Part shown: one piece after another, positions 47,277 through 59,201 of the stretch | Layout: every line of letters begins with the position of its first letter | Position numbering within the stretch: position 1 is the first letter of the stretch | From: Madurella fahalii | Lineage: Eukaryota > Ascomycota > Sordariomycetes > Sordariales | Direction of reading: 5' to 3' | DNA: 64,000 bases | Assembly: GCA_029876055.1 (NCBI GenBank) | Contig: CM056874.1 | Location: 4,092,001-4,156,000 of the forward strand | Made by a program: the position numbers and the translations under genes | The notes under the pieces: generated by a model | Databases searched by the model: none | Seen by the model: the letters and a program-made list of their open reading frames with translations, nothing else | What the model was told of the DNA's origin: nothing

Positions 47277-50191
47277 ATGGCCGGGAATTCGATGATTGGG
47301 AGGATGCAAAATGCCCTCATGTCGGCGACGAATGAAGTTGTACTTACGGCCGCCAATTTCAATTTCGACTTTTCCCTCATGAAATTCGACGCGCCACCAG
47401 AGTACATGGGCATCAGTAGCGCCATCACTTCGAGTCGTCGACAGGAGGCCGAAGGCGGTGAGATACACATCACGGCGCGACGGCTTGGTGCCCTCTTTGA
47501 AGATGTGTGTCCTGCGACGCCGAACCTCATCAAGGCATACGGCACGCGAGCAACAGAACTCGCGCAGCAAGCATCAGCACAGTCGTCGCTGGATTCGTCG
47601 AATTGGATCTTTTCGGCCTACAGGGGCATCGATGCCACCTCGCTGTGGGCGGCCGCCACATCGCGTAAGGCTGCCCTGCCAGTTCATCTCCTCGCCTGCC
47701 TGCTCGCACGCGTGTGGGACGGCGCCGAGGCCGTATCGCTCTGGGTCGAAATCGTGGCGGAGCGGCGGAAGGAGATTGCCGCCAAGTTTGGCGACGGAGA
47801 GGAGATCCCATACTCGCACATATGGGCGGCGGTTCAGGCCGACATCTCCCGCGACCAGTTGGCCAAGTGGGATGCGAGCGCGCGGGCGTGGCTCCGTACT
47901 GCTGATGAACTCAAGATGCTGCAGCATAAGCAGCTGCTACTCATCATCAAGAACGTCACTCTCCCTGTGAACGAGGAGAGTGTGACATATCGCAGCATCA
48001 TCACTGCCTGGGCGTCCGCTCTGGAGACCATGGAGAAGCTCGTTGCCGGAGCGCCTCATCTTGTTCGCGATGGCGCCATTCTCCTGGCCTTGTCTTCGTG
48101 GCATCTATACCCCGACATGATCGTGGTTGACGGGAATTCTGGCACTACGGTGGTGACCTTGTCCGATCCTCTTGTCCATCCGGGGGGCGTCCTCACCCTT
48201 GGCATCTCAGACGCCGGAACGCGGGCTTCAAAAGGTGTTTATTGGTCCTTGTCTCTGGCGCACCACAAGTTCTACGGTAAACCCGTACGCAAAACAGCCC
48301 AAGTCGACGAGTCGGTGTCGCGAATGTCACTCCTTCAGCTTCAGCAGGCCACGGTCGGAGCGATTCTAGCTCGCTGGGGAGTACCTCACGGAGACAGTAC
48401 CGTCGAGGCCCTGAGGTTTCTCTTGCATTTAGGGATCTTCATGTTACATGATTGCGAACCCGCTGATTCCAGTACACAGTGGATCAAGATGCTTACGGTA
48501 TCGATCACTGAGTACTTCAAGGATGAGGAGGCTGGCGCGTCCGCTGTCATGCTGGGCAGGCGACGGGATCGGTTCATTCCGCGACGGCGAGACGGCGTCG
48601 ACCGACCCTTTTTCGGCTTGCTCGATTTCGACACACTGCTAAAGATGATGATGGGTATCGAAGATCGCATCAACTTGCTGTTCAGGATTGGCAATAGGGT
48701 GGGGGATTTAGAGGATCGCGAGTGGCTGATCGCTTATTTGGATGGAACAACGTGGTGCTACATGTACGTGTTTCCAAATCTAGGGCCCGACCAAGTCATT
48801 GCCAGCCGAAAGAGGCGTCGGTCATGCCGCTGGATCCCCCTAGGCTTCTCTCCGTCCGAGAACACCGGCTCTGAACCTATTGCCAAGTTCAAGAAATCTG
48901 CAATAGAGCACACGAGGACCAGGATCACGGACAAGGAAGCAAACAAAACATACGTGTTTTCCTTCGGCGATGAGGATGTTGCCGCAGTATTCATTCTTTC
49001 GGATGATATGAGTGCTCCCATCACCGTGCCAGAGGTAAACTACGAAGACATGCTGTGGGCAATTCATCACGACATGATAAAGGCCATTACCATGCGGAAT
49101 TCCGTTTTTAAGCTGTTAAGAGGCAAGGAGGCCTGCCCCATAATATCTTGCCTTATCCAACTTTCCCTTGCGTCGCATGCGTATTCGAATCTCGATGCGG
49201 ACGGTGCAACAATCTCCTGTCGGGTGCTGTCTTCACCGTTCGTCATAAAGGCGCTCTCGCGACTTTTCGATATTAATCTGCGACCCATTGGTGAAAACAG
49301 CGGAAACAACCCGTGGTTCTTCGATATACTGCCCGATGAAGCGGAGGCTATCTCCATAATAGCCTATTTCGAAACCGGGCACGACTTTATTTCAGGCCTG
49401 CCGGACGAAACCTCTGGTCGATTGCTTGGGCTGTCTGTCGGAAATTCAATCTATGTTCCCACAAGGGTATGTAGTCAATAAGTATCCTTGCCCCGCCCTT
49501 TGTGGAATCCGGACGTGGTTCAAAGTTCTGATCGAAAGTGATCTCGCAGACGCTGAGCGACCCCCATCACCGCGAGGGGGTGGAAAGGCCGTTCAGCAGG
49601 CTCCTGGGGAGTCTGGGAAGACCGGGCTTGACGCTGTTGACATGCCCTGAACGTCCCGAGTGCCGGGAGCAAGAGATTTACAGTTGGCGTGAGAGCTTGG
49701 TGTCATTTGATGGGGCAAACGAAGATTGCTTCAACCGGACTACGCTCCACCTCTCCTTGACGGACTGGTGCGCCCCACTCGGGAGTCTAAGCGCTGCGGT
49801 CGGGCAGCGGGACTCACCAGGGACACATATAGAAGCGGTGGTATCGGTGATGGATGCGGGCTGCTGGGTGGCCGACGTCGACCCCCTTAGGGCTTTGAAG
49901 AGCTCCAACATCTATCAACTGGAGCCACAGACGTCTTGCAATCACACCGAAGCAGAGAAACGGCTGCCAAAGCCAAAGATGGCGGCGCTGGAGAAGTGGG
50001 ACCAAATTATGGACTGCGATGAGGGTCTTGTCGTCACGAAATCTCATGGAAACTGGGTTGGACGTTTGGCTATAGTCTGTGTGTTAGCGCAGCACTGTCG
50101 GCTCCCAGAGCTACGGATTGTCGTTTGCCCCGATACTGTGTGTTGGCAGTGTATTCACACCCCAGCAACGAACACCGTATTTGTCTACTAG
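47277..50191 (+). CDS. Uncharacterised large fungal protein (943 aa)
   Basis: Two exons, 47277-49466 and 49550-50191. The 83-base intron has a GTATGT donor and CTCGCAG acceptor in phase 0. Without splicing, the first frame would stop five codons later (49481). Splicing joins SIYVPTR to TLSDPHHREG and continues a protein-like frame. The start ATG at 47277 has the context gaccATGgcc. I recognise the protein as a family seen in filamentous fungi, often as several paralogs, with no function I can name. Seen in the sequence: a conserved-looking N-terminus (MIGRMQNALMSATNEVVLTA), a central Arg-rich turn (RRRDRFIPRRRDG) and a C-terminal CPDTVCWQC that could bind metal or form disulphides. No signal peptide, membrane segment or catalytic motif is evident. 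It converges on RAX2. Confidence 0.85.
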
Positions 50192-51170
50192 GTACCAGAA
50201 GTCATTCCAGGATCCATTGGGTCGGGGAAGGATCCCCCCGGCAGTTCAGATCCGAACAAGCAGCAGTGAGAGGTGACAGCAGATCAATAGCTGTAGAAAG
50301 ATGTGTTGGTAGACTTGCGCATAATATTGGTTTTCCATGTCCCGTAAATCCATTGATCTACGGCATCTTTGCAATTTCCATCGGGGGAATGGGGATCGAG
50401 ATCCCATGACTGAGCTCCGGTTCCTTCATGGGACAAGTATGAACAGGCCGTGAAAAAAAAAAAAAAAAAAAACCGTAAATACGTAGGGTCACAATCGGGA
50501 ATACCACTTTGTACTTGGATAATACTTAGCTGGGGTACTTGGTTAAACTGTTTTACTGCACCAAAGTAGTGCTGATAATAGGTGCCACGCTTTTTACGGC
50601 CGAGTTTGATGTCATATCAAGTCAAGATTGGGGTTGTTCCAGCACCAGGTAAAACGGTATGGCAACTCTAAAAGCGGGCTTGCTCAGATTCGAGTTCAGT
50701 TAAACATTAATAAGAAGCTGAAAAAAATGCATCGCCTCTCCTCTGGAGCTGGCTTCCAAGATCATCGTCGATAATGTCCGTCGAAAAGTAAATTAGAAAC
50801 AAGAAATGAACACCTCGAGAAGCGGGCTCATATTGCCGCACATCTTCCAAAGATACCCTCTCCATCGTACACGTCCTCCCTGCAGCATGTGCCAAACCAA
50901 ATCGGATGAATGGTTGGTTGGTCCCACGCTATTAGTAGTGACGGTCCCATCATCGTCTCCTACGCTCCGTTTCTCTCTCTCTCTCCCTCTCTTTCTCTCT
51001 GCCTCGTTCTCAGTTGGTTGTATGTCGTCGCCAGATGAATCCCCAAACGCCCTCCAGTGCAAATCGCAAACCAGTGGTATAAAAGTTAAAAAACCCCGCC
51101 ATTTTATGCCTTAGAACGCCAGACCGGACCATGTGATGTCATATCCTCTTCCCCCGTACCTCAACAGACC
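50192..51170. other. Convergent intergenic region with A20 and CT-rich tracts
   Basis: Nearly 1 kb between the stop of the 943-aa gene and the stop of RAX2. It contains 20 A at 50453-50472 and a CT-rich microsatellite at 50971-51000. No coding frame is convincing. Confidence 0.55.
50971..51000 (+). repeat. (CT)n microsatellite
   Basis: Thirty bases of nearly pure CT repeat downstream of RAX2. Confidence 0.85.
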
Positions 51171-54100
51171 TCAAACCCTCGGTGCCCCAGCCCTTCCCTT
51201 CCCCAAATTCTCCAACAACTCATGCGGCGGAATCCTTTGTATCCCGCTACCCCGGTCATACATAGACGTCGGGGCGGGTACATAGCCCTCGCGCTTTTTA
51301 CGAAGCCTGTCGAGCACCAGCCCCGCCACTACAATCAGCAGCATTAAGCCAAGCGAGATGCCCAGCGCAATGAGCACGACAAACACCAGTGGCATGCGTC
51401 CGTCGCTCTTCATGAAGAAATTGTTGTTCTCGGAAAAGAAGCGGGCGATCGTGCCGTGCCTGTTGTTGCTGTTGGTGGTGAGCGCAAACGGAGTGAAAGT
51501 TTCGCCGTCGAAGAGCACCGCCGAGGCGGAGCCGAAGTCCCGGAGGACGATGGAGCCCGTCAGCATGAGTGCTTCGTCCGGGTTGAGAAGGGAATTTTCG
51601 TTGTGGGATGACGTGAGGGAGAAGACCTGGAGGCCGCGTATGTCGGTGCCGGGTTGGAGGCTGGTCTGGCCGGCCGATTGCCAGGTCGAACCATCCGACT
51701 TCATTAGGTAGAGGGAGCCGTCTGACAGGGAGGTCCCGGCGGCCCAGATCTGGCCGCCATCGCTCGCGCCGGCAGTGAGCACCGTGGCTGGTCCAGGGAG
51801 TTGAGTAGCGCCGGGGTAGGCATCCCAGGACTGCGTAGTGACATCGTACCTGGCGAGGAAGGTGGGAACGGTGTCGTTGATGGTAAGGTTGCCGCCGGCC
51901 AACAGGATATTGTCATTCGCCCACATCAACGAGCTGACCGTTCCCTCAATGTTCCGTCCGGCCTGGTTCCACTGCGACGCGGTCGGGCTGTAGTAACACA
52001 CGCCGGGGCAACCAAGGGAACCGGCCATGGTAAAGGATCCTCCCACGTACACATCGCCGGTCCTTGAGTGCGCAGCGATGGATGAGACAGTGCCGTTGCC
52101 ACCTGACAGGGCTGGCGGCTGCGTGTTGAAAGACCTGCGGGCAAGGTCATACGTGACCATGCCATTGACGTTGTTGCCGTTCACGTTCCCCGTCACTTTG
52201 CCTGCAGCATAAAGGATATCCCCTTGTACAGCCAGCGCCACGAAAGTCGAGTTGGAGGTAATCTGGTCGCCAATGCCGAAAACCTGGTCATTGTTGGAGC
52301 CATCGAGGATGACAAGGTTGTTGATCGTAGAGCCGTCGGTGGCCGTCGCGGAGAAATGACCACCCAGAATAGTAAGGTTCCTGCCGTTGGTCAAGTCGAA
52401 GATGCCCGCCACAACACCACTGCTGTTTCCATTGGCCGAGATACCATCACGCTTTGCCAAAGTGTTCGACTCGGAGGGATCGGTGGATGCCTGGATTTGC
52501 ACGGGGAGTGGGGCCAAGCGCTCCTGAAGGATTGCTGCACCGGCGGCACGCAGAGCGGACGAAGACAGCGAGCCTGCATAGAGCGATACACCCCCGTCAG
52601 TGAGGTCCAGGATCGAGGCTGACAAGACGCCCTCGACCGACTCGACGGGCAAGTCCAGATTCTGCAACCAGTTCCCTTGGGAAGGCACCCAGACACCGAA
52701 TCCATCCACGGAAACGGCTGCATTATCGCCAAAGGCCAGTAGCTCGTCAAAATCCCCGTTGACACTAACTACAACCTCTGGGGTCGAACCGGTGATGTTC
52801 ATTGTCATGCCAACGATCCGAAAGACGTGGCCGCTAACCCCGGCGCCGAGCGGGGTCCAGGTGTCGCGTGAAGTGTCATATACGGCAACGTTGTTTAGCC
52901 CTTCGGTTGAGTTATCCATCGTGCTCGTGAATCTGCCGCCGACATACAGGCGGGTACCGTTGGCAAACATCGACTCGACTTCCCCGTTGAGCCCACCATC
53001 GAGAGACTGGACCGTGGGTTCATTGCCTCTCAAGGCGACAATGTTGCGCACCGAACGCGAGCTGAAGTTCCCGGCGATATAGGTAGTATCACCTGATGTC
53101 GCTAGTGCGTTGACAGCAGAGCCGGTCGAGAAGGAGGCCCCCAGGCTGTTGAACGCAGAGTCCATGAGGTTGCTGGCGTTAAAGGCAGCCCCTGGGGTGT
53201 ATTCATAGAGCGCGTTCAAGCCTCCTGTGCTGTTAATCAGCGTGAAGCTTACACGCTGTGCCACGAACGTCATCTGCGAGAGAGACTGGCCCTCGAGTGG
53301 TGTCATGGTGACGCTGGGCCGGAAGCTGCCCGATTGCGCGTCAATGGCGCCAAAATAAATCTGATCGTACTTGTCAAAATCATTGGTCTGGTAGAGGCTG
53401 ACGTCGATCGGGACACTCCTTGTGGGATCAGCTGTCATTTGCCCCATAAGCCTGACTTGGCCGCGCGTGAGGCAAGTGTTGTCCTGGCGACAACCCGGGG
53501 TGTACAGGTTGACGGAGTAGTGCCCCGACTCACGGATATCAGGGGTAAAGACGATCGACGCCGATGCGTTGGTGATTGGAGCCGCAAGCTGAGCAGTCAG
53601 ATATTCGGCGGTGCTAGAGAACGAAGGTGTGACAGCCCAGGGGCCAGTCGCGGTCGCCGTTGACGGGTGCTCGAGGCCGGCACACGACGGCTCGTTGAAG
53701 TCGCTGATGGCATACGAGATGATGTCGTCGGCAAAGAGCTCGATTCCGTTCAAACCTCCGCCGGGGCCGTAAAAGGCTGAGATGTCAATACGGAATTCGT
53801 TCATGCCAATGACATTGACAAAGTGGAAGTCCTGGAAGCGGATTTCTGGATCGTCGCTCAGCGGGCATTGGTTGGTGCAGCTCGCGTTTCGGCCTGTGGT
53901 GGGCTCGACATATGTAAAATTCATGATGCCATTGATTGGCAAAGCCGTGAACCGCCATGTCCTGGTCCCCCGCCCATCCTGGTGCGTGTTGTACAGACGT
54001 AGCTTGGTGGGCCGGAAACCATATCTGAACGTCGCCTGCCAGAAGCCTGGAGTGTTATCCTGCAGCAACCACGTGTTTCCTGGCCCATCTACGCCACTCG

Positions 54101-54908
54101 TCTGGCAAACGATGTTCCTTGGGTCGCTGAACCCCTGGGCGGTGGTCGAAGAGCCGCTGGTAATGCTCGCTGTCGAGAGGTTGATGATCTGGCCGTCCGG
54201 CGTGCTCGGCGTGCTTGCATTTCCCAACCCTGTGAAGCTGCCACCAAATACAATATTGCCGTTGGGCGCTTTAGTTATGGACGTAACCGGCCCGTTGAAT
54301 CCTGCGAATGGCAGATTTGTCCAGCCTTCTGCTCCCCCCCACGCAATCGCATTCGTCGAATTCTCGGCCACAAAGCTTCCTCCCACATACACCATGTTAG
54401 CGTCCTGGTCGCAGAGGAGCGCGTTAACTTGACCGGACACGCCCGGCAGCGGCGTAACGGTGGCACTCGTGGGGTCGAATAGCGCTATCCCGTTCGACTG
54501 TAAGGCTGCGACGTCCGGGCCGGCAGCTCCTACGCTCGTGAAGTTACCGCCCATCACAATTACCGTGCGGTTGTCTCTGTCGAAGGCACACATTGTCCGA
54601 ACCGTCGCGTCGGTGCTGGCGATGGGCGCAAAGGCGCCGTTGGGCGTGCGCGCAAGGAGCTGTTCACTGCCATTGGTACGAAACGGGCGCTCGCTCTGTT
54701 CCTCGTATTGGTACAAGGATATGCCTGTAAAGTCACCGGCTAGGGCTACCCGGCCGAGCTGGGAGAGGTCGAGGTTCGCGTCGGGGGCCGGCGTGAACGA
54801 TATCGCGCATGTGGGCGACGCTGCAAATGACGAGAGCGAGAGGACAAGGGAAATCAAGGGAAAGGGTTGCGCGCGAGCGGCGTGGTGCCGCCGAAACGGT
54901 AATCGCAT
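51171..54908 (-). CDS. RAX2: Rax2-type cell polarity / cortical marker protein (1245 aa)
   Basis: Single exon from ATG 54908 to TGA 51171. An N-terminal signal peptide spans about 1-36, with a hydrophobic core around PLISLVLSLSSFAAS. It is followed by an extracellular region of over 1100 residues with repeated beta-propeller-like units of the form V-x-V-GG-x-F-T (for example VIVMGGNFTS, VYVGGSF, LYVGGRFTS, VYVGGSFTM) and many N-x-S/T sites. One transmembrane helix lies at about 1173-1199 (PLVFVVLIALGISLGLMLL), followed by a basic cytosolic tail DRLRKKREGYVPAP and a conserved-looking end GIQRIPPHELLENLG. In yeasts Rax2 is a plasma-membrane landmark for bipolar budding or polarity. The length and type I topology match fungal Rax2 proteins, so it looks complete. 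Confidence 0.93.
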   Translation of the reverse strand: MRLPFRRHHAARAQPFPLISLVLSLSSFAASPTCAISFTPAPDANLDLSQLGRVALAGDFTGISLYQYEEQSERPFRTNGSEQLLARTPNGAFAPIASTDATVRTMCAFDRDNRTVIVMGGNFTSVGAAGPDVAALQSNGIALFDPTSATVTPLPGVSGQVNALLCDQDANMVYVGGSFVAENSTNAIAWGGAEGWTNLPFAGFNGPVTSITKAPNGNIVFGGSFTGLGNASTPSTPDGQIINLSTASITSGSSTTAQGFSDPRNIVCQTSGVDGPGNTWLLQDNTPGFWQATFRYGFRPTKLRLYNTHQDGRGTRTWRFTALPINGIMNFTYVEPTTGRNASCTNQCPLSDDPEIRFQDFHFVNVIGMNEFRIDISAFYGPGGGLNGIELFADDIISYAISDFNEPSCAGLEHPSTATATGPWAVTPSFSSTAEYLTAQLAAPITNASASIVFTPDIRESGHYSVNLYTPGCRQDNTCLTRGQVRLMGQMTADPTRSVPIDVSLYQTNDFDKYDQIYFGAIDAQSGSFRPSVTMTPLEGQSLSQMTFVAQRVSFTLINSTGGLNALYEYTPGAAFNASNLMDSAFNSLGASFSTGSAVNALATSGDTTYIAGNFSSRSVRNIVALRGNEPTVQSLDGGLNGEVESMFANGTRLYVGGRFTSTMDNSTEGLNNVAVYDTSRDTWTPLGAGVSGHVFRIVGMTMNITGSTPEVVVSVNGDFDELLAFGDNAAVSVDGFGVWVPSQGNWLQNLDLPVESVEGVLSASILDLTDGGVSLYAGSLSSSALRAAGAAILQERLAPLPVQIQASTDPSESNTLAKRDGISANGNSSGVVAGIFDLTNGRNLTILGGHFSATATDGSTINNLVILDGSNNDQVFGIGDQITSNSTFVALAVQGDILYAAGKVTGNVNGNNVNGMVTYDLARRSFNTQPPALSGGNGTVSSIAAHSRTGDVYVGGSFTMAGSLGCPGVCYYSPTASQWNQAGRNIEGTVSSLMWANDNILLAGGNLTINDTVPTFLARYDVTTQSWDAYPGATQLPGPATVLTAGASDGGQIWAAGTSLSDGSLYLMKSDGSTWQSAGQTSLQPGTDIRGLQVFSLTSSHNENSLLNPDEALMLTGSIVLRDFGSASAVLFDGETFTPFALTTNSNNRHGTIARFFSENNNFFMKSDGRMPLVFVVLIALGISLGLMLLIVVAGLVLDRLRKKREGYVPAPTSMYDRGSGIQRIPPHELLENLGKGRAGAPRV

Positions 54909-57542
54909 CGCGCGTCGGTCGAGGTCCCGAAAGAGTTATCGTGCTTGGTTGACCCCGAGAGCAATCGAGTTGCTCGGTGAGGTGGCGGTCGGCTCCCAGC
55001 TGTCAGGTTTCGGATTCCATAGCAGATTGGCGGGTCGGCGTTGATGACGTGCTGCAGAGAGGATGGGCGCTCTAGGTTAAACGACGCCTGTTGCCCGAAA
55101 AAAAAGGCCCGGCGGAAACGGCTCTTGCAAACGCTGAATACCTTTAGTAATAAACGAGTGTGGTGAAGAAGGTCGAAAGCCCGGCGGGAGATTATTTATT
55201 TCAGCGTTGACCGAAGCAACGAGTGTTGAGCTGTCGTGAGTTGTTTTGTGGTTCAATCAAGGATCGCGAGGTGGCCGTCAGCCTGTTTTCTGGACCAGAC
55301 GGGTGCCAGCCCAATGATGCTCCAGCGACTGGGAAATTGGGAGATTGGGTGGAGCTGACAAGCCTGCGGCGCCCGCTCTCATTGGCCAGCCCGGCCTTGC
55401 TGACCCAAACAGGCTAGGTTGCGTTCCAGAAGGGATGGAAATGAGCTACTCTCGCCAGGTACCTGGCGGTTTTCTCGGTCACAGCGACGTCAACAGGGTC
55501 GAGTTTTCTAAGCAATTCGATGTCAGCAGGAGGGCTTGTCCAAAATAAACCCTAGGTTTTGCCCTCCAGTGCGGTCGCCGGGTCGCGCTCTGGATATATC
55601 CCACCCAAAACAGGAGGGCGCGGCACGATATTACTTGTGTAGCGTAATGGTGACGGTGGTTCCCCGGTCGCTGTGCTTGCACATCCGAACCCCGGAAATG
55701 ACCTCGCTGAGGTTGGTGGCTGCTGTGGAGCTGGATGGGGGCAAAATGCAACTGACGGTGCACGAACCTTTTTGTGTTGTTCGCTCAGTTGCTACGCAGT
55801 AGATGTCCTCCCTGGGCTATTGCCTAGCGCTTGATATTGGATGTCTCGTATCGCCAAAGCTCGTAGGGTTCTCCAAAGGTGGAGTGCCGTTCCCTGTGGA
55901 TCGCGACGTCAAATGGCAATAGGTCCAACCTAGCAACGCTTGGGTGCGGCTTTCCGTGTCGTACAGCACAAGCCGTCTCGTGGTGCGATTCAATGACCGG
56001 TTTTGCGGGCGTTGTGGCCGACTGTGGATCGAACGGTTTCAATGCTTCAAAGTGAATATCGTGATATTTTGGGAAACGCGAATCGCGGAGACAATTTGCG
56101 CAGCGATCGGTAAAACGAACGGTAGGGCCCTTGTCAGGCAATTCCTGGTTTTGGGGTCTCGTGTCAGAGACTCTGATCTTGATGGTCTGGGGAGGGTGAT
56201 CAGGGGCCGCACCCTGACGTGGTCGATTGGAGCAGAATGAACGACTGTGCAAACGCACAAGGAAAAATAAGGGACAGTAAAGGAGGGGAGCCTTGGTGCT
56301 TCAGAATCCGGATTCCCGGGTTCCGGCAGCTGTGTGCACGCCAAAAAAAAACAAATGAATGAATGCCTTGAGGAAGTTGGTAAAGTGGCGGAATAAAATG
56401 AGTGTTGACGGTTCCCGTCCGTCTCTATCCCTTCCCGAAGCTTCCTATTCACAACGTCGTCGAGAGGGAAAAGAGAGAAGTGAGCCAATTCCAATTGAGA
56501 GGCGAAGGGGAGCGCCGCCGTTCTGGGCCCACCACTCTGCTGGATTTCAGGGGCCGCTCAGGGCACCCGGGGGTTCTCGGTGCAACCACATGGCACAGAT
56601 GGATGTGATTGGGCCGGATGCATCTCGGCAGGGGCACTCCCAACCTCTTTACTCTCTACCACCTGGTTCTCTCCGGCGCGGCTTTTGATTCCGGAGTTCA
56701 CGGTCGTTGAGTCTGTAGGGAACCGCGAATCCGCCGTTGCCAACCAATCGCGATACCACATAATAGGCATTCAGCCTCCCGAAACCTTTCCGTCGCTCTA
56801 GAGTATCCTGCTGTTCCTATGACCGTATAAACTAAACGGCACGGGCCGGCTTCCGACGCGTCGGTCCCGGTTCCTGACCGCTGACCGTGCCGCGTCAAGA
56901 GACTCATGAATACCTCTCCTTCGCAGCCCGCCCACCAGATGCGGGAGACATTCTGAGAGAGTGGTGCTGTATCTCGTAGCAGGTTCCGATTAAGCATGAT
57001 CTTATACTTCTTCCCCCGGCTGCCGATCGCTAGAACGCGGTTTGATGTTTCTGCCCAAGAACCGATGCTCATTGCTATACGATCGCCCCATGAACCATGC
57101 ATGGCCTCCGATGCCGATCACACGTCAAGTGCCCTAGTTTGCGCACCCTGATGCCCAGATGGCGGACGTACGTCACCAAGTCATGCCAAACATTGTTTCG
57201 TGCTGTTGGCTTGGGTGCGATAAGCGGCCGTAAGATCGGAGTATAGGTTGCGCGAACCATGGGTCCCGTGCTATACACAAGGGTGGCTGATACACATACG
57301 ATATGCGAGTAAGGCTACGGACCGAACCTTGAGAGATCGGGTACCGAGTGTTTCTCGCTGGGGAATCAAACAAACATCGCTCGTTTCCTTGGAATGGAAC
57401 TGGATAGCGGGTTGACCGCTTGATGACGTCTTTTTTTGGTGGAGCCAAAGGGTCACAAAATCCGTTTTGTGATGGACGCCATATTCGAGACAACGCGAAA
57501 ATTTGATTCTAATGGGTATCATGTCGGTTCGTTCATGCCCGT
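54909..57542. other. Region upstream of RAX2, with one possible decayed small gene
   Basis: 2.6 kb between the RAX2 start and the LCL3 stop. It should contain the RAX2 promoter and the LCL3 3' end. Except for the doubtful coding stretch at 55824-56258, no frame is convincing. Confidence 0.5.
55824..56258 (-). pseudogene. Possible decayed or mis-framed small protein gene
   Basis: A minus-strand frame without an ATG contains a protein-like segment (VRFTDRCANCLRDSRFPKYH, then EPYELWRYETSNIKR before the stop). Another frame a little upstream reads CTVVHSAPIDHVRVRPLITL. Together these could be two parts of a small CxxC-containing fungal protein separated by a frameshift or a missed intron. It could equally be chance. 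No promoter, start codon or splice set was found that joins them. Confidence 0.2.
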
Positions 57543-58527
57543 TTACATATTCTGCTTCGAGTCGTCCAACTTCATCCGCTTCTTGAACGCCATCGGCGTT
57601 TCGATCTCCTTTGTTTTCCGCGAGCCGAACAATACCGCTTTCCGCGTTGACCACATGCCCTTCCCCTTCTTTTTTGCGACCGCCTCAGCAGCCCTGTACG
57701 TCTCTTCCATCTTTGATCCGCCAAACTCGGCGCCCGTCTTGCCTTCGTAGGTAGTCGCCAGCCCGCACTTGAGCAGCTCCAGCCCAACGTCCTTGCGCAG
57801 GAAGAAGGGCGGCTTGCGGACATATACCGTTGCCACCACACGCTCGTACTGGTCGCGCTTGTAGATAAAGGCTCGCACGCGCTTGTTGAGGACATAACTC
57901 TCCAGCCAGGCCAATGCTTCGGCCGCGAACGGCTGGGCAGGCTTGCCGAAGTGAGCACCCTCTGGAGCGTCTACACCGGCGATCCGCACCGAGATCTACG
58001 AGGGGAACAAACACACGTTAGCAAAGGATCTCGTGCTCCTAGCATGCGAAGTAGCGACTTACGGTCCGGCCCTTCAGCTCCTTCCTGTCTTTGGGCACAC
58101 TTCGCAGCCAACCCCAGCCGGCTAGGCGGCCCCCGGGAGTGTGGAACATGTGGAAGCCATCGCCGTCCCCGACGCTCGTCACCTTCCCCAGCAGGCTGCG
58201 GCGGCGGAAGAAACTCGGCGCAATGTGGTGGCTGCCGGGGAAACGGCGCAGGTAGGTGTGGTAAAAAGTCCAGACGCCAACAGTAAGACCAGCGGCCGCG
58301 ATCGGTGCGATCCAGTTGTGGGGCTGGCTGAGGTGTTCCCGGATACTGTCCGCCAGCGAGCTGCCAGTGCTCCGAGAACTTTCATTCTTGGTTGTCGCCG
58401 GCGGCGAGGCTCTCGGTTGATCATTTGCTGTCATCTGCAAGCTGCTTCTCCTCGACCAGCGCTTTGGATCTCCGTCGTCATCTTTGCCGCCGTCTGGTGT
58501 CGAAGAAGACGGATGACCCCATGGCAT
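57543..58527 (-). CDS. LCL3: Lcl3-type membrane-anchored staphylococcal-nuclease-like endonuclease (305 aa)
   Basis: Two exons on the minus strand, 58527-58063 and 57995-57543, joined by a 67-base intron with a GTAAGT donor and TAG acceptor in phase 0. The start is the ATG at 58527; the open frame above it has only a TTG. A polar N-terminus (1-70) precedes one membrane segment (about 72-88, WIAPIAAAGLTVGVWTF). The SNase-like domain runs from about 113. Seen in it are VGDGDGFHMFHTPGG, the RIAGVDAPE strand with candidate active-site Arg159 and metal ligand Asp164, YKRDQYERVVA with the second Arg near 207, and LRKDVGLELLKCGLA. Lcl3 proteins are predicted Ca-dependent nucleases of mitochondrial or other membranes; cellular role is poorly known. 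Length is normal for the family. Confidence 0.92.
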
Positions 58528-59201
58528 TGTGGTTCGACCGCCGAGTCTTTGGAGGGCGGCGGGACCTTGTTGATCGGGGTTTGCAGATGTGAGCCTCAAA
58601 AAGGGAAAGGATGCAAACCGACATCGCCTGCTGATCGGCTACTTCCGGCCTGGTAGAAGCGCACGGGCCGCCCCCACATCCTCTGTGGGTCTGGCGGAAT
58701 GAGACCGTATCTTACAACGGTTTAATACAGGAAATGGATGCGTTGATACTAACGAAAGTAAAGTGAATTAAAGGTACTTATAAGAATGGAGTAAAGAGTA
58801 ATATGAGAAATAAGATGAAAATAAAATGTGTATACTACCGTCCCAGTTAGCCAAGTCGTACAATAGAGATGATTAGATGCGGTCATGTAACTGGATCAAA
58901 TGGCTGACGTTACCACAACTTAACCCATCACCACCAAGGAAACGAATACAGATGGAACCCTCCAGCGTAGCCGGTGTGGCATCCAAACAACTCAAAGCAT
59001 CTACCAAACTTTAACAAAGAGATTTTTTTCGGTGGCAATCGTCGGTTTTCATAGTAGTTTTCCTGTACAAACTTTAGGCCGTCACACAGGATAATAATAG
59101 TTGGTAGATCATATACCATGATAGTTTAGCTCGCGAAGCTGTATTCATGTTTGGAAAACGTTGTTACTGCAAAATCCAGCATCAGTTGCGTTTTCAAGCT
59201 G
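58528..59201. other. AT-richer intergenic region between LCL3 and the orphan gene
   Basis: 674 bases. The half nearest LCL3 should contain its promoter. From about 58720 to 59150 the sequence turns visibly A/T-rich (for example at 58750-58840), unlike the GC-rich genes around it. No coding frame was accepted. Confidence 0.55.

Noticed and set aside
46950..47570. A 206-codon minus-strand ORF.
   Set aside because: It is antisense to the start of the 943-aa gene, with no family resemblance.
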